Source: Gemmatimonadota bacterium
GTDB lineage: Bacteria; Gemmatimonadota; Gemmatimonadetes; Longimicrobiales; RSA9
DNA: 13,861 nt
NCBI GenBank assembly: GCA_012027055.1
Contig: VEPF01000187.1
Coordinates: forward strand, 1-13,861
Direction: 5' to 3'
Below are positions 1-9,300 of this stretch, in pieces. The notes under the pieces were generated by a model, which saw nothing but the letters and a program-made list of their open reading frames with translations, searched no databases and had not been told where the DNA came from. Numbering within the stretch: the first letter of the stretch is position 1; each line of letters starts with the position of its first letter. Position numbers and translations under genes: made by a program.

Positions 1-1
1 T

Positions 2-301
2 GGCGGCATCGGCAGCGGGATCGGGCCGGGCACCGGTCGGGGCCGCCTGCTCGCACCTTCGCCGAACACCATTCTCATCCCGCCGCAGGCGCCGTCCGCC
101 GTGAAGGGGCGCACGGTCCTGGTGCGGCTGGCGGTCGACTCGGCGGGCATCGTGCGGGAGGTCGAGCTGGTCCCATCGACGGGCGACCGCAAGTACGACG
201 AGAAACTGCGCAAGACCGCCTTCGGCTGGCGCTTCCGACCCGCGCGCGATGCTGCCAACCGGCCCGTGGCCGCGCCGTTCGAATTCGAATACACCTTCTG
301 A
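2..301 (+). CDS. TonB-family energy transducer, C-terminal part (5' end outside window)
   Basis: Only the last 99 residues are present; the reading frame is open to the window edge. The visible part begins with a Gly-rich linker (GGIGSGIGPGTGRGR). A TonB C-terminal-like domain follows: a beta strand (TVLVRLAVDSAG), a strand ending ELVPSTGD, a helix with KYDEKLRKTAFGWRFRPA, and a last strand FEFEYTF. The 'STGD..yDe.l...a..WrFrPA' pattern is typical of TonB_C domains. In that family the domain lies in the periplasm and couples inner-membrane energy to outer-membrane receptors, but many such proteins outside Proteobacteria have no proven partner. The N-terminal membrane anchor cannot be seen. 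A GC palindrome follows the stop directly. The next gene is co-directional, 134 bp away. The family call is firm; the cognate receptor is unknown. Confidence 0.85.
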   Translation, partial: GGIGSGIGPGTGRGRLLAPSPNTILIPPQAPSAVKGRTVLVRLAVDSAGIVREVELVPSTGDRKYDEKLRKTAFGWRFRPARDAANRPVAAPFEFEYTF

Positions 302-315
302 GCGCGCCGGCGCGC
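302..315. repeat. 14-bp GC palindrome right after the TonB-type gene stop
   Basis: GCGCGCCGGCGCGC is a perfect 14-bp palindrome beginning one base after the TGA. As RNA it could fold into a 5-bp stem with a CCGG loop. No T-tract follows, so it is at most a weak terminator-like element. In DNA of this GC content, short GC palindromes also occur by chance. Confidence 0.3.
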
Positions 316-353
316 ACGCATCTGTCCGGACGCGCCGGGCGGCTTCATATTCC

Positions 354-375
354 AACCGTTTCGGTTCCGCGAACC
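354..375 (+). promoter_or_regulatory. Two overlapping, mutually exclusive mini-hairpins upstream of the kinase gene
   Basis: AACCG-TTT-CGGTT (354-366) and GGTTC-CGC-GAACC (363-375) are both perfect 5-bp stems with 3-base loops. They share the GGTT segment (363-366), so only one can form at a time in RNA. They lie in the relatively AT-rich part of the 134-bp gap, just after a weak -10-like CATATT at 346-351 that has no convincing -35 partner. The role is unknown; an operator is as plausible as an RNA structure. Confidence 0.3.
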
Positions 376-377
376 CT

Positions 378-434
378 GCATGTCGGATCCGTGCCCACCC
401 TCCGGGGGCCGACATGCTTCTCTCTCTGACATGC
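378..434 (+). promoter_or_regulatory. 9-bp inverted repeat plus a third copy of its arm in the kinase leader
   Basis: GCATGTCGG (378-386) is perfectly complementary in reverse to CCGACATGC (409-417), separated by 22 bases. The core of the right arm, GACATGC, recurs at 428-434, immediately before the kinase ATG at 436. The left arm could therefore pair with either right-hand copy, and pairing with the second would lie against the start codon. A CT-rich tract (417-427) separates the two right-hand copies. This fits an operator with an extra half-site, or a switchable leader. No Shine-Dalgarno-like sequence is visible before the start. Confidence 0.4.
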
Positions 435-435
435 A

Positions 436-3288
436 ATGCCCATGACGGGAGCATCAGCCTGCAGGGCCTGCGGCGGTAAGCTGTTCGGGGATGACATCTA
501 CTGCCCCGCATGCGGCACCCGCCGGCCCGAGGAAGAGCTGGCGTCCGGCCAGACCATGGGGGCGACACGCGTATTCGTGCCCCGTGCCGCGGACGGCGGC
601 AACATCGCGCTTTGCCCCTCGTGTCACGCGCCGCATCACGCGGATGCGAAGTTCTGCACGCAGTGCGGCCGCTCGGTGGTGGTCGAGCAGGCGAAGCAGC
701 CGGGTGACGGCTGGCCCGAGGTGCGCAAGCAGCTGGAGCAGGCGACGTCGGGCGAGTTCGAGATCCTGCGTGAGCTGGGCCGGGGCGGCATGGCCGCGGT
801 GTACATCGCGCGCGATCTCTCGCTGGGCCGCAACGTGGCGATCAAGGTGATGGCGCCCGGGTTGCTGATGGGCGAGGGCATGGTGGCGCGCTTCCGCCAG
901 GAAGCGATCACGGTGGCCAACCTGCGGCACCCGAACATCATCACGATCCACGGCGTGAAGCAGGCCGCCAATCTCCACTTCTTCATCATGCAGCTGGTGG
1001 AGGGCGGCTCGCTGGAGGATGTCATCAAGCGCACCGGTCCGCTGCCGATCCCGCTGGTGCAGGTGATCCTCTACCAGGTGGGCACGGCGCTCCATCACGC
1101 GCACGGTCACGAGATCGTGCACCGCGATGTGAAGCCCGCGAACGTGCTGATCGATGGGGATGGCAGCATCATCCTTACCGACTTCGGCATCGCGAAAGCG
1201 GCGGCGTCCACGCACCTGACGCAGACCGGCTCCACGCTGGGCACGCCCACGTACATGAGCCCGGAGCAGTGCCTGGCGCGCGAGCTGTCAGGCGCGTCCG
1301 ACCAGTACTCGCTGGGGGTGATGGCGTACGAGATGCTCGTGGGCCATCCGCCCTATGGCGGCTCCGCGTTCGAGATCATGCAGTCGCACACCTTGGGCAC
1401 GGTGGCCCCGTTCCGCACCGTCCGCCCGGACTGCCCGGAGGAGATCGAGCAGGCCGTGCTGCGCATGGTGGCCCGCGACCCGGCCCAGCGGTTCCCGAGC
1501 GTGGCCGAGGCGGTCGAGGCGATCGGCGGCTACATGCCCGGACCGCGCGACCCGCTGCGGGCCGAGATCGCGCGCCTGGTGAAGCCGGATGCGCAGGCCG
1601 CGCCGGACAGCTGGAAGAGCATGACCCCGCTGCCTTCCGGCCGCACCACGCCGCTGCCGTTCACGTCCGGCCAGCATCCTTCGGCACCGACCGCGACCGG
1701 AGCCGGCCAGGCGGTCGCGGCGCCCCGCCGGCGGACGGGCCTGATCGCGGGCGTGGCGGCAGCCGGGGTCGTGGTCGTCGCGCTCGGGATCTTCACGGCC
1801 CTGAAGCTGCGCGATCGCCAGCCCGGCGCCGCGGGCACGCCGGCCGCTACTGTGATCCCGGCGCAGATCACCTTCGCGAGCCCGGCCGAGTCGCTGATGG
1901 TCAAGGGAACCGCGACCGTGCGGGCCCAGCTGCACGATTCGGCCGGTCAGGACATCACCGGCCAGCCGGTCACCTGGAATTCGTTGGACAGTGCGGTCGC
2001 CACCGTGACCGGCACGGGGGGGGAAGCAGTCCTGACCGCGGTCGGACCGGGCGTGACCACGGTGGAGGCCGCGGTCGGAGACGTGAAGGGCGCGCTGCGC
2101 GTGGTGGTCTACGCGCCGCCGCCCGGGGCCCTGCTCGTGTCGGCGCCCGCGAGCGAGCTGCAGGTCGGAGAAGAGCTGCCGCTGACAGTGGAAGATCCGG
2201 CCGGCGGGGCGCCGGCGGCTGGAACCATCAAATGGACGTCCAGCGATCCGCGCGTGGTCGCGGTGGACGCGGCGCGCGGCGTGGCCACTGCCCGGGGCGT
2301 GGGCCGGGCGCGGCTTACGGCCACCGCCAACGGCAAGACCGGCAACATCCCCCTGCGCGTGCTGGGTGAGGTGCAGGCGGTCGCGATAACGCCGCCGGCT
2401 GCCGCGCTGCAGGTGGGCGGCACAGTGGTGTTGCGCAGCACGGTCACCGCGCAACCGCCCGGGTACCAGGGGGCGCGCGGCCTGATGTGGAGTTCCTCCG
2501 CACCGGACATCGCGACCGTGACGAGTGCGCGCGGCGATTCGGCGGTGGTGGCCCTGCTCAAGGAAGGCGAGGCTACGCTGACGGCCGCGGCCGACGAGAA
2601 GCGCGGGACCGTGGTGCTGCGCGTGCGGCCGGGCGCGGCGGCGGTGACGGTATCGTTGTCCCCGGCCTCGGTGGCGCTGGAGCTGACGGAAGGCGCGGCC
2701 GCATCGAGCGAGCGGACGGTGCGCATCGCGGTGACCGGCGGCGCGGACCCGTTCCTCGGCGTGGTCCGCTACGATGGCGGAGCACGGGACTGGCTGCGGA
2801 CCAGCCTGGCGGAGTCCGGGCTGACGCTGCGCGCGGCTGGCAGCGGCCTGCAGGCGGGAACGTATTCCGCGCGCGTGCCGGTGGGCGCCGGATCGGCACG
2901 CGAGGAGCTGACGGTCAACCTGACCGTGAACGCCCGGCCGGTGTCCACCGCGGTCGAGCCCAGTGCCGCAGCGGAGCGGGAGATCGGCGCGCTGATCTCG
3001 GCGTACGTGTCCGCGATCAACACCAAGAACGAGGCGCGGGTCCGCGAGCTGTATCCCGGGATCACGGCGGCCGCGCTGCGCGACCTCCTGCGCATCCAGA
3101 CCTCGCAGATCTTCCAGGTCATGCCGCTACCTGGAACCCTGCGCGCCGGACGCACGGACAAGACGCTCGACATTGACGTCACCGCGGGCATCCTGAGTTC
3201 GGGCAAGGGCCAGACCAACCGCGTCATCTACACGATCGGCCGCAATGCCAGCGGCTGGATCATCGTCGGATCGCGCGCGAGCCGCTGA
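436..3288 (+). CDS. Transmembrane Ser/Thr protein kinase with N-terminal zinc ribbons and Ig-like ectodomains
   Basis: A 950-aa Hanks-type (PknB-like) kinase. Residues 9-27 (C9, C12, C23, C26) and 60-78 (C60, C63, C74, C77) form two CxxC...CxxC zinc ribbons. The kinase domain spans about 108-363. It has the Gly loop GRGGMAAV (115-122), the VAIK lysine K137, HRDVKPAN (229-236, catalytic D231), DFG (249-251), activation loop GTPTYMSPE (269-277), and a C-lobe ending near RFPSVAEAVEAI. All catalytic residues are present, so it should be active. A Ser/Thr/Pro-rich linker carries twin TPLP motifs (397-400, 405-408), possible autophosphorylation sites. One membrane helix lies at about 435-458. The exported part holds three Big2-like domains (about 473-560, 563-646, 647-735), one BACON-like domain (about 736-835) and an NTF2/SnoaL-like tail (about 836-950). 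ATG 436 is the first start after an in-frame TGA at 427; ATG 442 is possible. The substrate and the sensed signal are unknown. Confidence 0.95.
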   Translation: MPMTGASACRACGGKLFGDDIYCPACGTRRPEEELASGQTMGATRVFVPRAADGGNIALCPSCHAPHHADAKFCTQCGRSVVVEQAKQPGDGWPEVRKQLEQATSGEFEILRELGRGGMAAVYIARDLSLGRNVAIKVMAPGLLMGEGMVARFRQEAITVANLRHPNIITIHGVKQAANLHFFIMQLVEGGSLEDVIKRTGPLPIPLVQVILYQVGTALHHAHGHEIVHRDVKPANVLIDGDGSIILTDFGIAKAAASTHLTQTGSTLGTPTYMSPEQCLARELSGASDQYSLGVMAYEMLVGHPPYGGSAFEIMQSHTLGTVAPFRTVRPDCPEEIEQAVLRMVARDPAQRFPSVAEAVEAIGGYMPGPRDPLRAEIARLVKPDAQAAPDSWKSMTPLPSGRTTPLPFTSGQHPSAPTATGAGQAVAAPRRRTGLIAGVAAAGVVVVALGIFTALKLRDRQPGAAGTPAATVIPAQITFASPAESLMVKGTATVRAQLHDSAGQDITGQPVTWNSLDSAVATVTGTGGEAVLTAVGPGVTTVEAAVGDVKGALRVVVYAPPPGALLVSAPASELQVGEELPLTVEDPAGGAPAAGTIKWTSSDPRVVAVDAARGVATARGVGRARLTATANGKTGNIPLRVLGEVQAVAITPPAAALQVGGTVVLRSTVTAQPPGYQGARGLMWSSSAPDIATVTSARGDSAVVALLKEGEATLTAAADEKRGTVVLRVRPGAAAVTVSLSPASVALELTEGAAASSERTVRIAVTGGADPFLGVVRYDGGARDWLRTSLAESGLTLRAAGSGLQAGTYSARVPVGAGSAREELTVNLTVNARPVSTAVEPSAAAEREIGALISAYVSAINTKNEARVRELYPGITAAALRDLLRIQTSQIFQVMPLPGTLRAGRTDKTLDIDVTAGILSSGKGQTNRVIYTIGRNASGWIIVGSRASR

Positions 3289-3316
3289 GCTCCCGCCGCA
3301 CTGTCCCGGATGGAAA

Positions 3317-3350
3317 CGGGGGCGCGCCGCCACCGGGCCGCGCGCCCCCG
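3317..3350. terminator. Hairpin between convergent genes, probable bidirectional terminator
   Basis: A perfect 11-bp GC stem (3317-3327 paired with 3340-3350, core GGGGGCGCGC / GCGCGCCCCC) encloses a 12-base loop. It lies 28 bp after the kinase stop and 21 bp after the end of the giant minus-strand gene. Being symmetrical, it can form in both transcripts. There is no T-tract on either side, so intrinsic termination is not assured; the call rests on stem strength and tail-to-tail position. Confidence 0.6.
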
Positions 3351-3357
3351 CGCGATA

Positions 3358-3371
3358 CCGGCCGCGGCCGG
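3358..3371. repeat. 14-bp palindrome abutting the stop codon of the giant gene
   Basis: CCGGCCGCGGCCGG reads the same on both strands and abuts the TAG (minus strand, 3372-3374) of the giant gene. It may help the neighbouring hairpin protect or terminate the minus-strand message. Chance occurrence in GC-rich DNA is also possible. Confidence 0.3.
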
Positions 3372-6300
3372 CTACTGCACCACCAGCACGACCCGCAGCG
3401 TGACCGGTGCCACCTGGGCGAGGCCGGCCGCTTCGGAACGCACCACCAGCTGGGCCTCGTAGCGGCCCGGATCGAGGGTGGCCGGCTCGATCGCCACGAA
3501 CAGCTCCGCCGGACTGGCCAGCGTGGCGCTGGTCTTGTCCAGGAAGGCCCCGGAGATCCAGCCGCTCTTCCCACTCGTGTAGGTGGGCATGCCCACGCGC
3601 AGCCCGGACAGAGTGAGCCGGGTGTCCGCGGCGTTCCGTACGCCGATCCGCAACGCGACCTGCGCCGCGCTCCGGGCTGTCGCGGTGACCACCGCACTGT
3701 CACCGGCCAGCTTCTGCGTCACCGGCGCGCCGTTCACCACCGTAGTTCTGACCAGCTCGATGGTGGGCAGGTCGAACGACCGGTCCGGCCGCCGCGCGGA
3801 GAGCGTCACGGCCAGGGTGTCGGTCCCGCCCCACTGGCTGCGGAACGGCAGCTTCGCGACGAAGGTGCCTTCCGGCACGTTGGCTGCTTTCGTTTCCACG
3901 CTCGCGAGGAACCCATCCACCGTCTGTCCCGGCAACGGCGTGGTACTGAGCCACCCCGTCGCGCCGGCCGAGTAGCTGACGGTGCCGAGCTCGATGCGCC
4001 CCAGGTCGGTGCGGGTACCGGCCCCGGTATTGGAGAGGAACACCTGCGACCGCAGGATTTCCCTGCTCCCGACCGTGTCACTGAAGGTGATGGCGCGGGT
4101 GGACAGGCGGAGCACCGGCTGGCCGAGGTCCAGGACCACCTGCAGCGAATCGCTGCCGCCGTTCGCACTGGCGACCACGACCCGCGCGCGGTACTGCCCG
4201 GCCGCCAGGCTCGCGGCGACGGGCGTCATGATCAGCCGCAGCCCTTCGATGGAGATCGTGAGCCAACCGGTGGCGCTGCCGGCGTACTGGATGCCGGTGA
4301 TGCCGAGCGCGCCCAGGCTGCCGCCGCCCGAGTTGAAGCCGACCACTTCCTGCGGGGCCGGGTTCGGCTGCCCGATCAGCCCGGCGAACGCCAGGGTGTC
4401 GAGCGAGAGGGAGAGCCGAGGCGGCGCGCCGCCCGGAGCGACCGTGAACGCCACCGCGACCGTGTCCTGGCCGCCGTAGGTACTGTTCACCAGCACGCGC
4501 GCTTCATACGGCGTCGGGCGGGCGGCCAGGCCGGCCGTGGTCGCGGTCAGCGTGATGGACCCGGAGGTGCCGTCGCGCGCCGCACCGAGCCAGCCGGTGA
4601 CGTCGCCGGCGTAGACCGGTGGCAGCACCGAGATGGTGCCCAGGCTCTCCATGGTGCCGCCGCCGGTATTGGCAACGTTCACCGTCGCCGGTGCCGGCCC
4701 GGCGCCGCCCAGCGTATCGGCGAAGCTCACGGTGCGCGGCGTCAGCGTGATGCGAGGCGATCCGACCACGAACGTCACGTCCAGCCGCGCCGCGCCACCG
4801 CCGGTACTGTTGATCGGGATGGACGCCGTGTAGGTGCCCTTGGCCAGGGTGCCGGTCACGGCGCGCACGGATACCGTCGTGCCGCCGAGGCTGGCGCTCA
4901 GCCAGCCGCTCGCGCCGGCGCCGTAGGAGGGATTGTCGACCGTGATGCTGCCGAGCGTGCCGCCGCCCGCATTGGCCAGCTCCACGGCCTGCGGCTCCGG
5001 ATTGGCACCGCCCACCAGGGCGCTGAACCGGAGGGTCGGCACGGAGAGTACGAGCCGCGCCGGATCGGTCTCCCGCACGATCGACAACGTCACCGCCACG
5101 GTCTGGTTCCCGCCGTACTGGCTGGAGAGCACGACCTGGGCGCTGTAGCTGCCCGCGGCCAGCCCGGTGGGCGTGACCTCGAATCCGACCGTTGACGAGG
5201 CGATCCCGGTGGCCGCGCGCGGCGAGGACAGCCAGCCGGTCGCGCCCGCGCCGTAGATCACCGACTGCACCGCCAGCGTGCCCAGGTCCGCGAACGTGCC
5301 GCCGCCCGTATTCGACAGCGTCAGGTTCTGCCCGCCCGGAGCGCTGCCGCCCGCGAGCGCGGTGAAGGAGAGCGAGAGCGCGGACGCGGTGAGCACCGGC
5401 TTCACCACGTTCAGCGTGACGCTCAACGACTGGTTGCCGCCGGACTGGCTCCGGACCGGCACCGTCGCGCTGTAGCTGCCCTCGTTCAGCCCGCTGGTGA
5501 CGGGTGTGAGCGTGAGCACGTTGCCCACGATCTGCGGTGTGCCCAGCCAGCCGGAGCCGCTGCCGTACACGATCGTGCCGAGGCTCAGGGTGCCCAGCGC
5601 TTCAGCGCTGCCGCCACCACTGTTGGATATCGAGATGGTGACGGGTGCCGGCGCGGGTGCACCCCTGACCGCGTTGAAGCTCACGGTCGTGGCGCTAAGC
5701 GCCAGCACCGGCGCGTCCGCCGTGGGCGCGATGGTGATGCTGACGGTCATGTTCTCGGAGCCGCCGGCCGTGCTCGAGACGCTGAAGCTCGCGGAATACG
5801 TTCCGGCCGCGAGGCCGGTGCTGGTGGCCCCGAGCTGGAGGTCGGCGCCGGTGCGGTTCCGCGTCAGCCAGCCCGAGGCGCCGGGACCGTACGTGATGCT
5901 GCCGAGCGTGATCGTGCCGAGCTGGTCGCACGTGCCGGCGCCGGCGTTGGAGATCCTGACCAGCTGGGACGCCGGGGCGCTGCCGCCGGCCGTGGCCGCG
6001 AAGCTGACTGACCCGGTGCTCAGCGTCAGGTCCGGCACGCCCACCCGCAGCGTGACCGCCACACTGGTGCTGCCGCCGTTCACGCTGTTCACGGGCACGG
6101 TCGCCGTGTACGTCCCCGCGGTCAGCGAGCCGGTGGACGGAGTGAGGGTGATGGCGCTGCTGCTGGCCGAGGCGCCCAACCAGCCGCTCGCGCCCGGGCC
6201 GTAGGTGATCGTGCCGACGGAAATGGTGCCGAGACTACCGGAGCCCAGGTTCTGGACGCCGACCGTCTTCGCGGCGGGGCTCGACGAGCCCACCACGGCG

Positions 6301-9300
6301 CTGAAATCGACCTGGGTGTAGGCCAGCGAGAGCAGCGGCGGCGCGGCCTCCGGCACCACCTCGAAGGTCACGTTGATGGTCTCGTCGCCACCCGCCGTGC
6401 TCGACACCGCGAAGCTGGCCGTGTAGACGCCTGCACCGAGCGAGCCGACTGCCGCCGACAGCTCGAGGCTGCTGGAGCTGAGGGTGCGCGACAGCCAGCC
6501 CGACGCGCCCGCGCCGTACGTGATGGTGCCGAGCGAGACGGTGCCGAGGCTGGCGAAGGTGCCCGCGCCCGCGTTGCTGAGCAGTACCACCTGCTTGTCG
6601 GGATCAGCGCCCCGGGCCGTACCCGCGAAGCTCACGGCACTGGTGCTGACCGCCAGGTTGGGTGCGCCGACCACCATGGTCACCGCCAGGCTGGCACTGC
6701 CGCCGTTCGCGCTGTTGACCGGGACCGTGGCGGTGTACGTGGCCGCGGCGAGCGAGCCCACGGTGGGGGTCACCGTGAGCTGCGTGCTGGAGGCGGAGGC
6801 GCCCAGCCAGCCGCTGGCGCCCGGGCCGTAGGTGATGGTCCCGACCGAGATCGCGCCCAGGTCACCGGTGCCGCGATTGAAGATGGCCACGGTGCGGGCG
6901 GCCGGGTCCGCGCCGCCCACTACCGCTGCAAACTCCAGCTGCGCGTTGCCGAGTGCGAGCGTGGCCGCGGAGCTGTCCGCCACCACATCGAACTGGACGG
7001 AGGCGGTCTCGTCGGCACCGCCGTTCGCGGCCGTCACGGGGAAGGTGGCGGTGTACGTGCCCGCCGCGAGCGAGCCGGTGGTCACGGACAGGTCGATGCT
7101 GCTGCCGTTCACGCTGGCGCTGAGCCAGCCGCTGGCGCCGGCGCCGTACGTCACCGTTCCCTTCGTGATGGTGCCCAGGTCGGAGAACGTGCCGGCCCCG
7201 GCGTTGCCCGCCAGGATGCTCTGACCGCTCGGGTTGCCGCCGCCCGCCACGGCCGCGAACTTCGCGCTCGCCGGGTTCAGCTTCAGGTCGGGCTGCCCGA
7301 CCCGCAGCGTCACGTCCACCGTGTCCGCGCCGCCGTACTGGCTGTTGACGATCACCCGCGCCGTGTAGGTCCCGCCGCCAATGCTGCCGAGCACCGGCTT
7401 GAGGGTGAGCGCGCTGTTGCTGACATCCGACGTGGACAGCCAGCCCGAGGCGCCCGCGCCGTACGTGATGGCGCCCATGCTGATGGTGCCCAGCCGGTCC
7501 GCGCCCGAGTTGTAGATCGAGACCGCCCGCTGCGCGGGATTGGCGCCGCCGGCCACGGCGGCGAACTCGACCTGCGCGGCCGCCAGGGTCAGGTCCGCGG
7601 GCCTCGCCGGATCGAACACGGTGAACTGCACGGTCACCGGCTCCGCGGCGCCACCGGCGGTGCTCGTCACGTTGAACGAGGCGCTGTACGTGCCGGCCGC
7701 CAGCGACCCGGTGGTCACGGACACCGTCACGGTGCTGCCGCTGAGCGTGCGGCCCAGCCAGCCGGACGCGCCCGCGCCGTACGTGATGGTGCTGACCCCC
7801 AGCGTGCCCAGATCGGATATGCCGCCACCGCCCGCGTTGCTGATGGTCACGGACTGGCTGGCCGGGTTCGAGCCGCCGGTCTCCGCGCTGAAGTTGACGG
7901 CGGCCGGCGAAACCAGCAGGTCGGGCGCGGCCGGCACCGGGGTGACGGTGAACGCGACCTGGATGTCCGCGCTGCCGTCCTTCACGCTGTTCACCGGCAC
8001 GGTGGCCGCGTACGCGCCCGCGGCCAGGCTCCCGGGCGTGGCCGTCAGGTTGACCACGTTCCCGCCGGAGAGCTGGGCCGAGAGCCAGCCGCTGGCTCCG
8101 GAGTACGTCACGGTGCCGAGCGTAACCGTACCGAGGGCGTCGAAGTTGCCGCCGCCGGTGTTGCTGAGGGTGATCGGCACCAGGGAGGGCGTGGCCGCAC
8201 CGCTGCCCTGCACGGCCTGGAAGCTGGCACTGGCGCTGGACAGCGTCAGGCGCGGCGCTTTCACTTCCAGCGTCACGCTCACCGACTCGCTCCCGCCCGG
8301 ATTGCTCGAGACCGTGACCGTCGCGGTGTGCGTGCCCGCGGGCAGCGAGCCGCTGGCCGCGTTGAGCGTCACCGTGGAACCGGACACCGTCGCAGTGAGC
8401 CAGGCCTGCGACGACGTCGCCCCCGGACTGCCGCGCGTGCCGCCGCCGCCGTTCGAGATGAGCAGCGTCTGCGCGGCCGGATTGGCCCCGCCCTCGACCG
8501 CGAACCTGCTCACGCTCACGGGCGACCCCAGCAGTCGCGGCGCGGTGGGCGCGGCCGCGACGGTGAGAGCCACGCTGACCTGCGCGGAGCCGCCGTAGGT
8601 GCTCGTGACCGGCACGGTGGCCTCGTAGCTGCCGGCGCTTCCCGGCACGGCGCTCAGCGTGAGCGTGAGCGTGGTGCCGCTCAGGGCCGCGGAGAGCCAG
8701 CCGCTGCCGCTCTGGTAGCTGACCGGTCCCGCGGCCAGGCTGCCGAGCGTGGCCAGGGAGCCGGGACCGGTGTTGGAGAGCGTGATGGTGCGGGTGGCGC
8801 CCGCCGACCCGTCCACCTGGCTGCTGAAGCTGACGGACGTGGCCGAGAGCGTCAGGACCGGCGAGGCGACCGTGAGCACCACGCGCACGCTCCCGTCTCC
8901 GCCGTTCTGGCTGAGCACCCGGAGGGTGGCCTCGTGCGTACCGGCCGGCAGCCCGGCCGGGGTCACACTCACCGTGACCGTGGTGTCCTTGAGGGTGGGC
9001 ACCAGCCAGCCGGTCGCGCCGGTGTAGGTGATCGAGCCCAGTGTCAGGGCACCCAGTGTGCCGCCGCCGGCGTTGAAGGCGCGCACCAGCTGCGCGGGCG
9101 GGGCGGGATCGCCGCGGATGGCGCTGAACGTGAGATCGGCGGTCGAGAGCGCGAGGGCCGGTACGTCGACTCCGCGCGAGACTGCCATGGTGACGGACAG
9201 CGTGTCCGCGCCGCCGAACTGGCTGGTCACCACCAGGCGCGTGCTGTGCGTGCCCACCGCCAGGTTGCCGGCGGCCGCGGTGGGCGTCACTGTCACGTCC

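Noticed and set aside
1288..2454. 388-aa minus-strand and 366-aa plus-strand (1269-2369) frames inside the kinase
   Set aside because: Both are His/Arg/Gly-rich without domains, while the kinase frame has all catalytic motifs in order.
5497..8598. Several plus-strand frames of 115-352 aa in the middle of the repeat array
   Set aside because: They repeat with the same period as the minus-strand domains (for example recurring QPLAPGP and VPAAS strings), so they are antisense shadows of the repeats.
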